Assembly: GCF_001456025.1 (NCBI RefSeq)
Contig: NZ_LMTZ01000094.1
Location: forward strand, 62,001 to 126,000
DNA from: Mastigocoleus testarum BC008
GTDB lineage: Bacteria; Cyanobacteriota; Cyanobacteriia; Cyanobacteriales; Nostocaceae
Length of the DNA stretch: 64,000 bases
Reading direction: 5' to 3'
Positions 53,330 to 62,357 of this stretch are shown in pieces (position 1 is the stretch's first letter; every line of letters starts with the position of its first letter). The translations under genes and the position numbers were made by a program. The notes under the pieces were generated by a model. It worked only from the letters and a program-made list of their open reading frames with translations, made no database searches and was not told the origin of the DNA.

Positions 53330-55171
53330 ATGAGCGCTATTGTTGTTGGGAAATCCGGCGATCCTCACTACACGACTATCAAAGAAGCGATTCAAAATGC
53401 TCAATCTGGCGCTAGGATTGTAGTAAATCCAGGGTTATATAAAGAAAGTTTGATTATTGATAAACCTCTGGAAATACTAGCTGTGGGAGAGGTAAAAGAT
53501 ACTGTCATTTTAAGTACTGATGCTCCTTGTATTTTAATGTCAACAGACTCAGCTACTGTCAGTGGTTTTACTTTACAAGAACTGAAGATAAATCAAGAGG
53601 ATCATTCTCCTGCTGTTGAAATTCCTGCAGGTAATTTAATACTAGAAAATTGTGATATTACATCTAAGTCTTTTAATAGTGTAAATGTCTGGGGTTGTGA
53701 TGCAAATCTTCTGATCCGGAGATGTCGGATTTATGATGGGAAAGGTAATGGTATTTCAATTAAAGAAAATGCTCAAATTACTATAGAAGATTGTGAAATA
53801 TATAATAATTGCGTTGGAATTACCGTAGTTGATAGTAATAATCTGACAATTTATAGATGTCGAATTTATGATTGCAGAGGTAATGGTATTTCCATTAAAG
53901 ATAATGATGGAGGTATTATTGAAGATTGTGAAATATACAATAATGCTTATGCTGGAATTTCCCTATTAGATAGTAGTAACCTTACCATTAGTAGGTGCCA
54001 CATTTTTGATGGCAAAGGAAATGCGATCGCGATTGAAGAAAATAGTCAAAGTATTATAGAAGATTGCGAAATTTATAATAACTATTATCCTGAAGTTGTG
54101 ATCGCTCGTGGTAGTAACCCCATCATTCGTAGATGTAGAATTTATGATGGGAAACAAAACGGGATTTTAGTTACCAAAAATGGTCAAGGTACCATCGAAG
54201 ATTGTGACATATATAGTAATGCTTATGCCGGAATAGTAATTAACGATCGAGGTAATCCAACGATTCGCGGATGTCGAATTTTTGATGGAAAAGGAAATGC
54301 GATCGCAATTCTTGAAGGTGGTGAAGGTATTATCGAAGATTGCGATATTTATAAACATCTCCATTCTGGGATTAAAATTACCAATCATAGCAATCCCATG
54401 GTTCGTGGATGTCGGATTTTTGATGGGAAAGGTTATGGAATTTCAATTCTTGAAAACGGTCGTGGGACTATAGAAGGCTGTGATATTTACCGTAATACAA
54501 ATCCAGGAATCTTAATTAATAAGCAAAGTAATCCTAGCATTCGTAGATGTCGTATTTATGATGGTAAATCCTACGGTATATGGATTACAGAAGATGCTCA
54601 AGGGACTATAGAAGATTGTAATATTTATCAAAATAAAATGGTGGCGGTAGAAATTGATCGTGGTAGTAATCCAACTATACGTCGCTGTCGTATACATGAT
54701 GGGAAAGATTTAGGAATCTGGATTAAGAAAAATGCACAGGCTACAATAGAGGACTGTAAAATCGAACGCATACCTTGTCCGGGGATAAAAATCGATTCTA
54801 AAATTAAGCCGACAATTCGTCATACGAATCTGAATACTCACAAACCATTTTATTTAGGACTTTTAGCGATTCTGATTTTACCTTTGCTTAGAGGTTTTCT
54901 TGTTAGTTCTATGGCTTTCATTACTGTAGCCTTAACTATATCCGTACTTGTATTTTATGTATTTCAAAAAAGGGGATTTAGTAATATTGGCAGCGGTTTT
55001 TTTCGAGGTGGCTTAATTACTTGTATTATTACTATGGCAACCCATATGGGTAATATTGTTGTTATGCCTGCTTTAGTTGTATTTTTATTGATATATTCTG
55101 CTTTTACGTACAATATCTTAAAGTTACCTTTGCAAGAATACAAGCTGAAGAAACAATATCGTCTGCGTTAG
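53330..55171 (+). CDS. membrane-attached right-handed beta-helix protein
   Basis: This is a 613-residue protein. Residues 1-100 match the N-cap of NosD/pectin-lyase-like proteins (TTIKEAIQNAQSGARIVVNPGLY). From about 120 to 510 there are nine or so double coils of about 46 residues, each with an (I/M)R(R/G)CRI(Y/F)DGKGNGI...IEDC(E/D)IY.N phrase. The last 100 residues hold about four hydrophobic spans (LGLLAILILPLLRGFL and following). The repeat unit is well kept at DNA level. Beta-helices of this type bind or process carbohydrates or act as adhesion or sensor scaffolds; I see no catalytic residues. No signal peptide precedes it, so the helix is probably cytoplasmic. It is 124 bp upstream of the Roco gene. 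Confidence 0.82.
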   Translation: MSAIVVGKSGDPHYTTIKEAIQNAQSGARIVVNPGLYKESLIIDKPLEILAVGEVKDTVILSTDAPCILMSTDSATVSGFTLQELKINQEDHSPAVEIPAGNLILENCDITSKSFNSVNVWGCDANLLIRRCRIYDGKGNGISIKENAQITIEDCEIYNNCVGITVVDSNNLTIYRCRIYDCRGNGISIKDNDGGIIEDCEIYNNAYAGISLLDSSNLTISRCHIFDGKGNAIAIEENSQSIIEDCEIYNNYYPEVVIARGSNPIIRRCRIYDGKQNGILVTKNGQGTIEDCDIYSNAYAGIVINDRGNPTIRGCRIFDGKGNAIAILEGGEGIIEDCDIYKHLHSGIKITNHSNPMVRGCRIFDGKGYGISILENGRGTIEGCDIYRNTNPGILINKQSNPSIRRCRIYDGKSYGIWITEDAQGTIEDCNIYQNKMVAVEIDRGSNPTIRRCRIHDGKDLGIWIKKNAQATIEDCKIERIPCPGIKIDSKIKPTIRHTNLNTHKPFYLGLLAILILPLLRGFLVSSMAFITVALTISVLVFYVFQKRGFSNIGSGFFRGGLITCIITMATHMGNIVVMPALVVFLLIYSAFTYNILKLPLQEYKLKKQYRLR

Positions 55172-55295
55172 TGATTTCGATTGCATGGGTTATGTGGTTC
55201 GATCTGGGAATAACTTATAGGTATCAGCACAGCATCGCGATCGCTTCCCTTAAGTCCAATTAAAATAGCAATATGTATATCTAAATGCTGACTAA

Positions 55296-58200
55296 ATGAC
55301 CGGGGAAGACCTGCTACATACAATTAAACAAGCAGTAAAACAAGGAGTAACAGAATTAGACCTCTCTGGTAGTGAATTGACAGTTGTACCACCTGAGATT
55401 GGACAACTTACTAATTTACAATCACTTAATCTTTATAATAATCAACTCACAGCTTTACCATCTGAGATTGGAGAACTTACCAATTTACAATCACTCAATC
55501 TCTATAATAATCAACTCACAGTTTTGCCTCCTGAGATCGGGAAACTTACCAATTTACAATTACTCGATCTCTACAATAACCAACTGATATCTTTACCGCT
55601 TGAGACCAGGAAACTCACCAATTTACAATCACTCAATCTCTATAATAACCAACTAACAACTTTGCTACCTGAGATTGGACAGCTTACCAATTTACAATCC
55701 CTTAATCTATATAATAATCAGCTAAGTATTCTACCAAGCGAGATTGGAAAACTTACAAACTTACAATCTCTGGACTTAAGCAATAATCAGTTGACTAGTT
55801 TACCAAAAGAATTTGGACAACTTAACAACTTGCTATTTCTCTACTTAGAGTATAACCAGCTAGATACTTTACCAGTAGGGTTTGGACAACTCAAAAACTT
55901 ACTATTTCTTGATTGCTATAATAATCAGCTAAGTGGTTTACCAGAAGAAATTGGACAACTCACTAATTTGCAATCTTTATATTTACGTAACAATAAGTTA
56001 GCCAGCTTATCAGAAAAAATTGGACAACTCAATAACTTGCTATTTCTCGACCTTGATGGGAATCAACTGAGTAGTTTACCAGCAGGAATTGTTCAACTCA
56101 GCAATTTACAATCTCTCGATCTACGCAATAATCAACTGACCAGTTTCCCACAAGAAATACTCAAACTTAGCAATTTGCAATCTCTTCTCCTTTATAATAA
56201 TCAACTTAGTTATTTACCTGAAGAAATAGTACAACTTAGCAATTTGCAATCCCTCGATCTAGGAAGAAATCAACTGACTAGTTTACCCGAAGAAATTGTT
56301 CAATTAATAAACTTACAATCCCTCTATCTGAGTAGAAATCAACTCAGTAGTCTACCAGCAGATATAAGAAAACTTACTAAGCTTGAAAAACTAGATTTAC
56401 GTGGAAATCCAGTTCCCATACCACCAGAAATTTTGGGAGAAAAGGAATTATGGAGAGATCCGGGAGATATAAATGAAATCTTTGATTTCTATTTCAGCGT
56501 GCAAGATCCTAATGAAACAGAACCGCTTTACGAAGCAAAACTTTTGATTCTTGGGGAAGGAGGAGCGGGTAAAACTTCCCTAGCGAAGAAAATAGAAGAT
56601 GAAAACTACAAACTTAAGTCTGATGAGGAGTCAACAGAAGGAATTGATGTAATCCAGTGGAAATTCCCACTACCTAACGGTAAAGAATTTCGCGTCAATA
56701 TCTGGGATTTTGGTGGTCAAGCGATTTACCACCAAACCCATCAGTTTTTTCTCACCAAACGTTCTCTCTATGCTTTAGTGGTTGATACCCGCAGAGAAAA
56801 CACCGATTTTTACTGGTGGATGAAGGTTGCAGAACTCTTAAGCGATGGTAGTTCAATTCTGATTATTAAAAACGAAAAACAAGACCGTCAATGTGAAGTG
56901 AATGAACGTCAGTTGCGGGGAGAATTTACCAATTTAAAAGAAGTTTTAGCAACCAATCTAGCTGATAACCGTGGTTTAGCAAAAATCAAAGAAGAGATTC
57001 AAAACCAGATCGTCAAACTTCCCCATGTTGGAGATAAATCACCCCTACCAAAAATTTGGGTGAGAATTCGTTCTGCTTTGGATAACTATTCTCGCAATTA
57101 CATCACTCTTCATGAGTATTACCAACTTTGCGAAACTAATCACTTAACCGATCGCCAAGACATGCTGCGCCTAAGTAGTTACTTACATGACCTGGGCGTT
57201 TGTTTGCATTTTCAAGATGACTCGACCCTCAAACACTATGTAATTCTCAAACCGGAATGGTCTACAACAGCAGTTTACAAAGTTCTAGACAATAAAACTG
57301 TTAGGAAAAATCTGGGATGTTTTACTCAAGAACAACTTACAGATATTTGGAAAGATGATGAATATGCTGACATGCGAGATGAATTGCTGCAATTAATGAT
57401 GCGGTTTAAACTTTGCTACCCAATTCCTAACCGTCCAAAACATTACATTGCACCACAATTACTTGATATCGAACAACCAGAATACATTTGGGATAAATCT
57501 AATAATCTAATTTTGCGCTATAAATATGAATTTATGCCCAAAGGTATTATCACTCGCTTCATTGTAGAAACACATCCTTGGATCGAACAACAAAGACTTG
57601 TATGGAGAAGTGGGGTTATTCTTAACAAAGATGAAACTCGCACCGAAGTTATTGAAAATTATAATCAACGGGAAATTAAAGTTAGCGTATCCGGAAATCG
57701 GAAAAAAGAATTACTTGCAGTTATTACCCACGAACTAGAAAAAATTCATGCTTCTTTTGAGCGTTTGGAATATGAAATTAAGGTTCCTTGTAATTGTGAA
57801 GAATGTGTAGGGACTGAAAACCCTTATGTTTACCCTTTAAAAGAATTACGCAAACGTTTAAATAAAGGTAGATTTCAAATTGAGTGTGGAAATAGCTATG
57901 ACATGGTTGATGTCCGCAGATTGATTGATGATGTAAATTTGTTACCTCAGCCAGAAAATTGGGAATTTCAAGTGCAAAATACATCTTTACAAGGGGACTT
58001 AGAAAAAGAGAGAGATTTAAACTTAAATGTGAAACGAGAAGAAATTTTAGAAAACCCACAAAAATTAGGCGAGAACCGGGGTAAAAAACTTAAAAAAATC
58101 AGAGATGCAATTATTAGCGCTTATCCAGATAAAGCTGATTTAGAGATGATGGTTTATTTTCAATTAGAAGAAAATCTAGATTCAATAGCTGGAGGAGAAA

Positions 58201-58340
58201 ATACCAAGCAAATTGTTTTTAAATTAATTAAATGGGCTGAGTCGGAAAGTAAGTTAGAACAATTAGTTAAAGGTGCATGTGAGGACAATCCTGAGAATAC
58301 AGAATTAAAAACTATCAGAGAAGACATTAATTGGGAATGA
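55296..58340 (+). CDS. Roco protein, LRR-Roc-COR with C-terminal EAD1-like domain
   Basis: This is a 1014-residue protein. Leucine-rich repeats: about 16 units of 23 residues (residues 15-375; LPxEIGQLTNLQSLNLYNNQL). Roc GTPase: P-loop LGEGGAGKTS at about 418-427, DFGGQ near 469-473, and an atypical G4 (KNEKQD). COR domain from about 580 to 905, including the CNCEEC and IECGNSYDMVDVRRLI phrases usual at its end. C-terminal 85 residues (LKKIRDAIISAYPDKADLEMMV, NLDSIAGGENTKQIVFKLIKWAE) match the pattern of EAD1, an effector-associated death-like domain of bacterial conflict systems. Roco proteins are multi-domain GTPases related to LRRK2. The C-terminal assignment and an immune-like role are inference. 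Confidence 0.9.
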   Translation: MTGEDLLHTIKQAVKQGVTELDLSGSELTVVPPEIGQLTNLQSLNLYNNQLTALPSEIGELTNLQSLNLYNNQLTVLPPEIGKLTNLQLLDLYNNQLISLPLETRKLTNLQSLNLYNNQLTTLLPEIGQLTNLQSLNLYNNQLSILPSEIGKLTNLQSLDLSNNQLTSLPKEFGQLNNLLFLYLEYNQLDTLPVGFGQLKNLLFLDCYNNQLSGLPEEIGQLTNLQSLYLRNNKLASLSEKIGQLNNLLFLDLDGNQLSSLPAGIVQLSNLQSLDLRNNQLTSFPQEILKLSNLQSLLLYNNQLSYLPEEIVQLSNLQSLDLGRNQLTSLPEEIVQLINLQSLYLSRNQLSSLPADIRKLTKLEKLDLRGNPVPIPPEILGEKELWRDPGDINEIFDFYFSVQDPNETEPLYEAKLLILGEGGAGKTSLAKKIEDENYKLKSDEESTEGIDVIQWKFPLPNGKEFRVNIWDFGGQAIYHQTHQFFLTKRSLYALVVDTRRENTDFYWWMKVAELLSDGSSILIIKNEKQDRQCEVNERQLRGEFTNLKEVLATNLADNRGLAKIKEEIQNQIVKLPHVGDKSPLPKIWVRIRSALDNYSRNYITLHEYYQLCETNHLTDRQDMLRLSSYLHDLGVCLHFQDDSTLKHYVILKPEWSTTAVYKVLDNKTVRKNLGCFTQEQLTDIWKDDEYADMRDELLQLMMRFKLCYPIPNRPKHYIAPQLLDIEQPEYIWDKSNNLILRYKYEFMPKGIITRFIVETHPWIEQQRLVWRSGVILNKDETRTEVIENYNQREIKVSVSGNRKKELLAVITHELEKIHASFERLEYEIKVPCNCEECVGTENPYVYPLKELRKRLNKGRFQIECGNSYDMVDVRRLIDDVNLLPQPENWEFQVQNTSLQGDLEKERDLNLNVKREEILENPQKLGENRGKKLKKIRDAIISAYPDKADLEMMVYFQLEENLDSIAGGENTKQIVFKLIKWAESESKLEQLVKGACEDNPENTELKTIREDINWE

Positions 58341-58363
58341 TAGTTATTTTGACAGATATAAGA

Positions 58364-59260
58364 TTAAGGATTAACCGGCGAATATTCCCCAAACTTCCAA
58401 CACCAAGGAGTCGCATGACGAATTTCTAATACTTGCTGAATATCAAATTCTACTAAACGTTCTGCTCCAGAAAATTCACTTAAATTATTCGCATCCCAAA
58501 TTACTTGTGATTTTCCTGTAAGTTGTAAAGTATGACCTCGTTCAAAATCGACAAACAAAATTCCAGAGTTGGGATTTTTTACAAAGTTACCAAAAGTCTG
58601 AAACATATTATTACCCGCATAATCGGGAAATATTAACTTATTATTATTCATCAATTGCACAAAACCGCGATTACCCCCTCTATGGGAAGCATCCGCACCA
58701 CTTTCGGGGTTGAAGCTAGCGATAAAAAAGGTATCAGCTTGGGATATCCAGTCTCGGTCGGAATTACTTAAAGCTGTTTTAGTTAAGATTTGAGATTGAC
58801 TTGGTGATTCGGTTGTACTTGTTTCCAAGTGACGTACTTGAATATATTTAGGACAGTTGAAAAATACCTGTTGAATTTCTAAATTGATTATTCCTTTCCG
58901 CTCTACTTGGGCTTTACCATTGAGACGCAAGCGGCGACGATTTGTTAAATCGATTACTAATAATCCGACTTGAGAATTATTTTGCAGGTTACTGTAGAGT
59001 AAATCGTTAATTGGGAAACTTGGATGAACTTGTGCTGTTTTTTCGTTCAAAACTCGTACAAAGCCTGGCTCTCCTAGTAATAAAGATGCCCATACTCTAC
59101 CTTCCACATCTACACTACTAGCTATTGCTAACTGTTGCGTGGGAAGAAATTTTTCGGCTGCAGGATTGATAAAGTTACGGATACCACCAGATAACCGTTC
59201 GGCTTCCGAGCGTACTCCCACTTTGGTTTGAACTGCTATTTCTCCGTTATGGAAAGACAT
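58364..59260 (-). CDS. FMN-binding split-barrel (pyridoxamine oxidase-like) protein
   Basis: This is a 298-residue protein with two related halves, each like a flavin split barrel: LAIASSVDVEGRVWASLLLGEPGFVRV in the first, FFIASFNPESGADASHRGGNRGFVQLM in the second, followed by RRLRLNGKAQVE and HTLQLTGKSQVI. The FNCPKYIQVR phrase is typical of the pyridoxamine 5'-phosphate oxidase-related group. It may oxidise or reduce a flavin-linked substrate, or act as a heme/flavin chaperone; the exact reaction is unknown. It is convergent with the Roco gene. Confidence 0.86.
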   Translation of the reverse strand: MSFHNGEIAVQTKVGVRSEAERLSGGIRNFINPAAEKFLPTQQLAIASSVDVEGRVWASLLLGEPGFVRVLNEKTAQVHPSFPINDLLYSNLQNNSQVGLLVIDLTNRRRLRLNGKAQVERKGIINLEIQQVFFNCPKYIQVRHLETSTTESPSQSQILTKTALSNSDRDWISQADTFFIASFNPESGADASHRGGNRGFVQLMNNNKLIFPDYAGNNMFQTFGNFVKNPNSGILFVDFERGHTLQLTGKSQVIWDANNLSEFSGAERLVEFDIQQVLEIRHATPWCWKFGEYSPVNP

Positions 59261-60041
59261 TTTATTATATATTTTACGTTTTAGTTTTATTTTTTAGAAA
59301 CCAGATTATTTGTAAGTATAAATTTGAATGATATTATCTAGCGATCGCTGATAGGGAGCCATCATCACTACACGTAGATGATTATTTTCCCTAAGTATAT
59401 TAATAACATAAAACTTACCGAAAAACCGATGCTCATATAATTCCGATAGTACATCTATTCAATTCGCCAGAGACTGTAAGTCTCTGTGTAATAGCACACA
59501 CAACTACTCTGAAGAGGAATAGAGATAATGATCATATCAAGTAGTATTCTTTTTCATATTAAACTCCTGAAGCAATACTACGAGCCTTACCTTCGCAAGG
59601 AAAATTTTTATGTCTGCGTGAAACATAACTAATCTAGTTTTTGTTAAAAGATTAACGAAAATAAAAATTATGACTCTTCTATTTTCGAATATTCAGTATA
59701 AAAAAAACATACTGCTTGTTCGCTACTGACTCTTGTTTTCTGTCACCCATTTTCTACTAATTGATAAGCGGAACACATTTTGTTTTAAATCAGTCTTTGA
59801 TTTCAGCATTAGTCTTGTCCTATATTGTGTCCGTTCGATCGCTTCTAAAAATATATTCCTTGCAGTTGTGCTTATGTCCTGAGGAAGGCAAGAAATTGTC
59901 AATAACGCCGTAGATTTATCTTGGTTATAAGGCTTAACTATCAACTTTATTTAGGTGCTCTATCGGACCGGACATTGAATGTAATTTGCATGACTTAATG
60001 TATTTACACCATTCCTCATCACAAAGCAGGAGACATCTATA
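59261..60041. other. 781-bp divergent region upstream of the sigma gene
   Basis: Mostly AT-rich. A GCGATCGC octamer is at 59341-59348. A minus-strand ORF at 59723-59944 (73 residues, MIVKPYNQDKSTALLTISC...) is listed separately because it is doubtful. An AGCAGGAGACAT ribosome-binding site precedes the sigma gene (60025-60036). Confidence 0.4.
59723..59944 (-). CDS. doubtful 73-residue ORF
   Basis: Reads as a plausible soluble basic peptide (IERTQYRTRLMLKSKTDLKQ), with normal composition and ATG start, but I recognise no family and see no ribosome-binding site. It is divergent from the sigma gene and could be a small gene, a relic or chance. Confidence 0.3.
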   Translation of the reverse strand: MIVKPYNQDKSTALLTISCLPQDISTTARNIFLEAIERTQYRTRLMLKSKTDLKQNVFRLSISRKWVTENKSQ

Positions 60042-60686
60042 ATGCTCTCAACAGAGTTACCAGAGTCTCAGGAAAAACTACTATTTGACTGGAAATATCG
60101 ACAACTCATTGAAAAAATTGCTCGTAAATACACCCAAAATAATTCCATTCATTGGGAGGATGCAGCACAAACGGCTCATTTCAAGATTCTTCAGGGGTTA
60201 AGAACAGGAAAATTTATTCGAAAAGGAGCAGAAGAGTTTTACCCTTGGGCTGCGATCGTAGCTCGAAATGCGGTGATAGATTTTGTACGTGGAGAAAAAA
60301 AGCACAATCGTCAAAGTTTAGATCGTAAAATTCCCGGAACCGATGTTTCACTCTTGGATACTATTGCTGACCAATTTGACTTGTGGGATGCTGTAGAACG
60401 GGCAAACTTGATCGTAAAAGTAAGGGAAATTATTGAAAACCTGGCTTTGAGTTATCCCAAGCGCGAATATATAAAATTGTGGAAAGGACTAGTTCAAGGT
60501 CAAAGTCAAACCCAACTTGCTTCTGAATTGGGAATTACTCAAAGTCAAGTTTCACGACGTCGTAAAGAGTTATTACATCAAGTAGCAGAAGAATTAGGAC
60601 TATTCAAACCTGAAGTAATTAAACAAGAACAGCACAACCTTCGTAAGTCTCAAGCAGCTAGAAAACGCTCCCAGACCCAGTGGTAA
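60042..60686 (+). CDS. sigma-70 family RNA polymerase sigma factor
   Basis: This is a 214-residue group 4-like sigma factor. Region 2 is visible in HWEDAAQTAHFKILQGLRTG followed by YPWAAIVARNAVIDFVRGE. Region 4 is the helix-turn-helix QTQLASELGITQSQVSRRRKELL. A basic C-terminal tail (RKSQAARKRSQTQW) follows. The class is widespread in filamentous cyanobacteria, usually next to uncharacterised genes. The gene ends 388 bp before the EPKN-repeat gene, likely a functional neighbour. No anti-sigma gene is present. Confidence 0.85.
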   Translation: MLSTELPESQEKLLFDWKYRQLIEKIARKYTQNNSIHWEDAAQTAHFKILQGLRTGKFIRKGAEEFYPWAAIVARNAVIDFVRGEKKHNRQSLDRKIPGTDVSLLDTIADQFDLWDAVERANLIVKVREIIENLALSYPKREYIKLWKGLVQGQSQTQLASELGITQSQVSRRRKELLHQVAEELGLFKPEVIKQEQHNLRKSQAARKRSQTQW

Positions 60687-60725
60687 AACTAGTACCACTG
60701 CGTGGAAGTCACAAGTTAAAAGTCA

Positions 60726-60756
60726 TTAGCGGATCCGTAGGTAGCGCAGCTATAGC
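60726..60756 (+). repeat. inverted dispersed repeat, copy 2
   Basis: TTAGCGGATCCGTAGGTAGC and following; reverse complement of 52473-52503 with one mismatch. Preceded by AGTCA, as at 33781. Confidence 0.75.
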
Positions 60757-60762
60757 TAGAGC

Positions 60763-60783
60763 GTGTCCGTGGGACATAAATCA
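60763..60783 (+). repeat. dispersed palindromic motif, copy C
   Basis: GTGTCCGTGGGACATAAATC, third copy of the motif at 33583 and 33764 with two changes. Sits 6 bp after the 60726-60756 repeat. Confidence 0.6.
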
Positions 60784-61073
60784 AAAGTATTATCTAGCTT
60801 TTAAGCTTTATAAATGGTTGTTTTATTTCCGCCGACTTTGCTATGACATATTTTGTAGATAAATATAGTACTACATAACAAAGTTAGGACCTAGGTAAAT
60901 CTGGTAAGGCTATAATACACAAACTTTTTACTCCTTACTTTTTACTTCTTACTCCTTACTTGCGCGTAGCACCGTAACATTTGTAAAGATTAAAGAAATT
61001 TGTCATATAGTCAAGGAAACCCTCGTTAACAGTAGTAGAAAGCTTCTATAACTGTGTCTGGAAGTATAAAAAA

Positions 61074-61952
61074 ATGGGTAGTAACTCTCATAAATATAGA
61101 TTTGGAAAACTTAAACGTGAAAAGCTCAAACCAGAAGAATTTAAGTTTGAAGACCTTGAGCTTACAAGTACTGAGATTGAAAATATTGAGCCTAAAAATG
61201 TTGAGCCTAAAAATGTTGAGCCTAAAAATGTTAAACCTAAAAATGTTAAACCTAAAAATTTTGAACCTAAAAATTTTGAACTTAATCGACAAGAAATATT
61301 AAGTCGGAGAACCCCAAAACCCGGAGAGATTTGGGAAGTCAGATCCTCAACAAAGTCTCCTGTTGAATTTTCCAGACATCAGCAAGACATACTTTACTCG
61401 GAAATCGCACAAAACTTTTTAGCAGGGAAATCACCACCGCGTTATGTACTTATTATTACTGACATTGAATACAATGGAAAACTTGAAGAGCAGTTGCAGA
61501 TAGTTTCTATAATGTTGCTATCCGAGGAAATTCAATATTTAAGTGATGTCGATCTGTTGATACCTTCAGAAATTTCTGGTTTGGGACGAGATATGTTAGC
61601 TCAAACTTGGTTACTTGAGGAGATGCTGAGTTGTAATTTACTCAAACCGGTTGGTAAGCGTCTGTCTCGTAAAATTTACGATTTGTTGTTGGATGTTAGC
61701 GATCGCGAACAGGGAGTTGAAAAACCTCCTCCTAAATCAGACCTTGAAGAGACACAATTAAAAATAGGAACTAGAAAAACTTCTGAGAGTAAAGAGATTC
61801 AAGCTTTTCATCAACGTGAATTAGGGTTTTGTGATGTGTTGAGTATCCCTGTTGCAGCTTACCGTAGTTATTTAAAAAGTATTAGGTTTACTGAAACGCT
61901 ATTAAATGAAGTATTTGAGATAGAACAAGAATTACTAGAAATTGATGATTAG
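61074..61952 (+). CDS. EPKN-repeat protein of unknown function
   Basis: This is a 292-residue protein that I do not recognise with certainty. The N-terminal 75 residues are very basic/acidic low complexity, including six EPKNV / KPKNF pentads encoded by a 15-bp DNA repeat at about 61186-61284. Residues about 80-190 form a domain: TPKPGEIWEVRS, RYVLIITDIEYNGKLEEQLQIVSIMLL, then LLSEEIQYLSDVDLLIPSEI and QTWLLEEMLSCNLLKP. The KPGEIWE...VLIIT start reminds me of PemK/MazF-like SH3-type barrels, but the match is weak. The tail (about 205-292) is charged, ending with a helix (SIRFTETLLNEVFEIEQELLEID). It follows the sigma gene and may share its regulation. Confidence 0.6.
   Translation: MGSNSHKYRFGKLKREKLKPEEFKFEDLELTSTEIENIEPKNVEPKNVEPKNVKPKNVKPKNFEPKNFELNRQEILSRRTPKPGEIWEVRSSTKSPVEFSRHQQDILYSEIAQNFLAGKSPPRYVLIITDIEYNGKLEEQLQIVSIMLLSEEIQYLSDVDLLIPSEISGLGRDMLAQTWLLEEMLSCNLLKPVGKRLSRKIYDLLLDVSDREQGVEKPPPKSDLEETQLKIGTRKTSESKEIQAFHQRELGFCDVLSIPVAAYRSYLKSIRFTETLLNEVFEIEQELLEIDD
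61186..61284 (+). repeat. 15-bp direct repeats encoding EPKNV pentads
   Basis: Six consecutive copies of the 15-bp unit (GAGCCTAAAAATGTT and variants), in phase with the reading frame. Recent expansion or slippage is likely. Confidence 0.8.
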
Positions 61953-62149
61953 TATTGATTATTTGTAAAATTAATGATGTATAAAATTAATAATTGCTAA
62001 GATTGACGATTTCTAGAAAATTGTGTTCGCCCCACGCATTGCATTCGCGTAGAGTACATCTACCGCTTATCGCACCCTTAGCAAAAGTGCAACATGCTTA
62101 TTTTATATATTTTTGATATGTATTTTTGAATTTATATATTCTTTATTTA
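61953..62149. other. spacer between EPKN gene and methyltransferase relic
   Basis: Short AT-rich region with one GC-richer portion (62030-62090, including CGCGTAGAGTACATC) of repeat-like character. No gene. Confidence 0.4.
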
Positions 62150-62282
62150 GGTATTCGTCGTTTCAATGATTTACTTGCAACCAATCCCTATGTAAGTTCA
62201 ACCGCGATTCAAACCGTTGGAAGCAAAGGATATGATGGTTTTGCGATTGTAGTTGTTACATCATGTCCAGTCACATCCTGAA
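62150..62282 (+). pseudogene. relic of an O-methyltransferase C-terminus
   Basis: The reading GIRRFNDLLATNPYVSSTAI followed by QTVGSKGYDGFAIVVVTS and a stop at 62280-62282 matches, in style, the C-terminal end of cyanobacterial class I SAM-dependent methyltransferases (QTVGxKGYDGFA). The SAM-binding core is missing. Upstream sequence shows no start. A hairpin follows 30 bp later. Confidence 0.6.
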
Positions 62283-62313
62283 GGTTAATTAACAGCTATT
62301 AGTTGCATTCATC

Positions 62314-62334
62314 CCACGGCTCAAAGCCGTGGGC
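62314..62334. repeat. perfect 9-bp stem hairpin downstream of bicA
   Basis: CCCACGGCT (62314-62322) pairs with AGCCGTGGG (62326-62334), loop CAA, followed by CTTTCT. Such hairpins are frequent at right ends of IS200/IS605 elements, and the same region would also be a terminator for the minus-strand bicA gene. Which applies is open. Confidence 0.6.
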
Positions 62335-62357
62335 TTTCTACTCCGATGCTGTAATTT

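Larger units (their letters stand above)
60687..61073. other. 387-bp spacer with two repeat copies
   Basis: Contains the repeat partners at 60726-60756 and 60763-60783 and a short heptamer-like tract of ACTCCTT/ACTTCTT units at about 60932-60960, followed by GCGCGTAGCACCGTAAC. The remainder is AT-rich. Confidence 0.5.

Noticed and set aside
61026-61302. ORFs on both strands with KNL/NIFR repeats
   Set aside because: By-products of the 15-bp repeat in the EPKN gene; the frame starting at 61074 continues through a normal domain.
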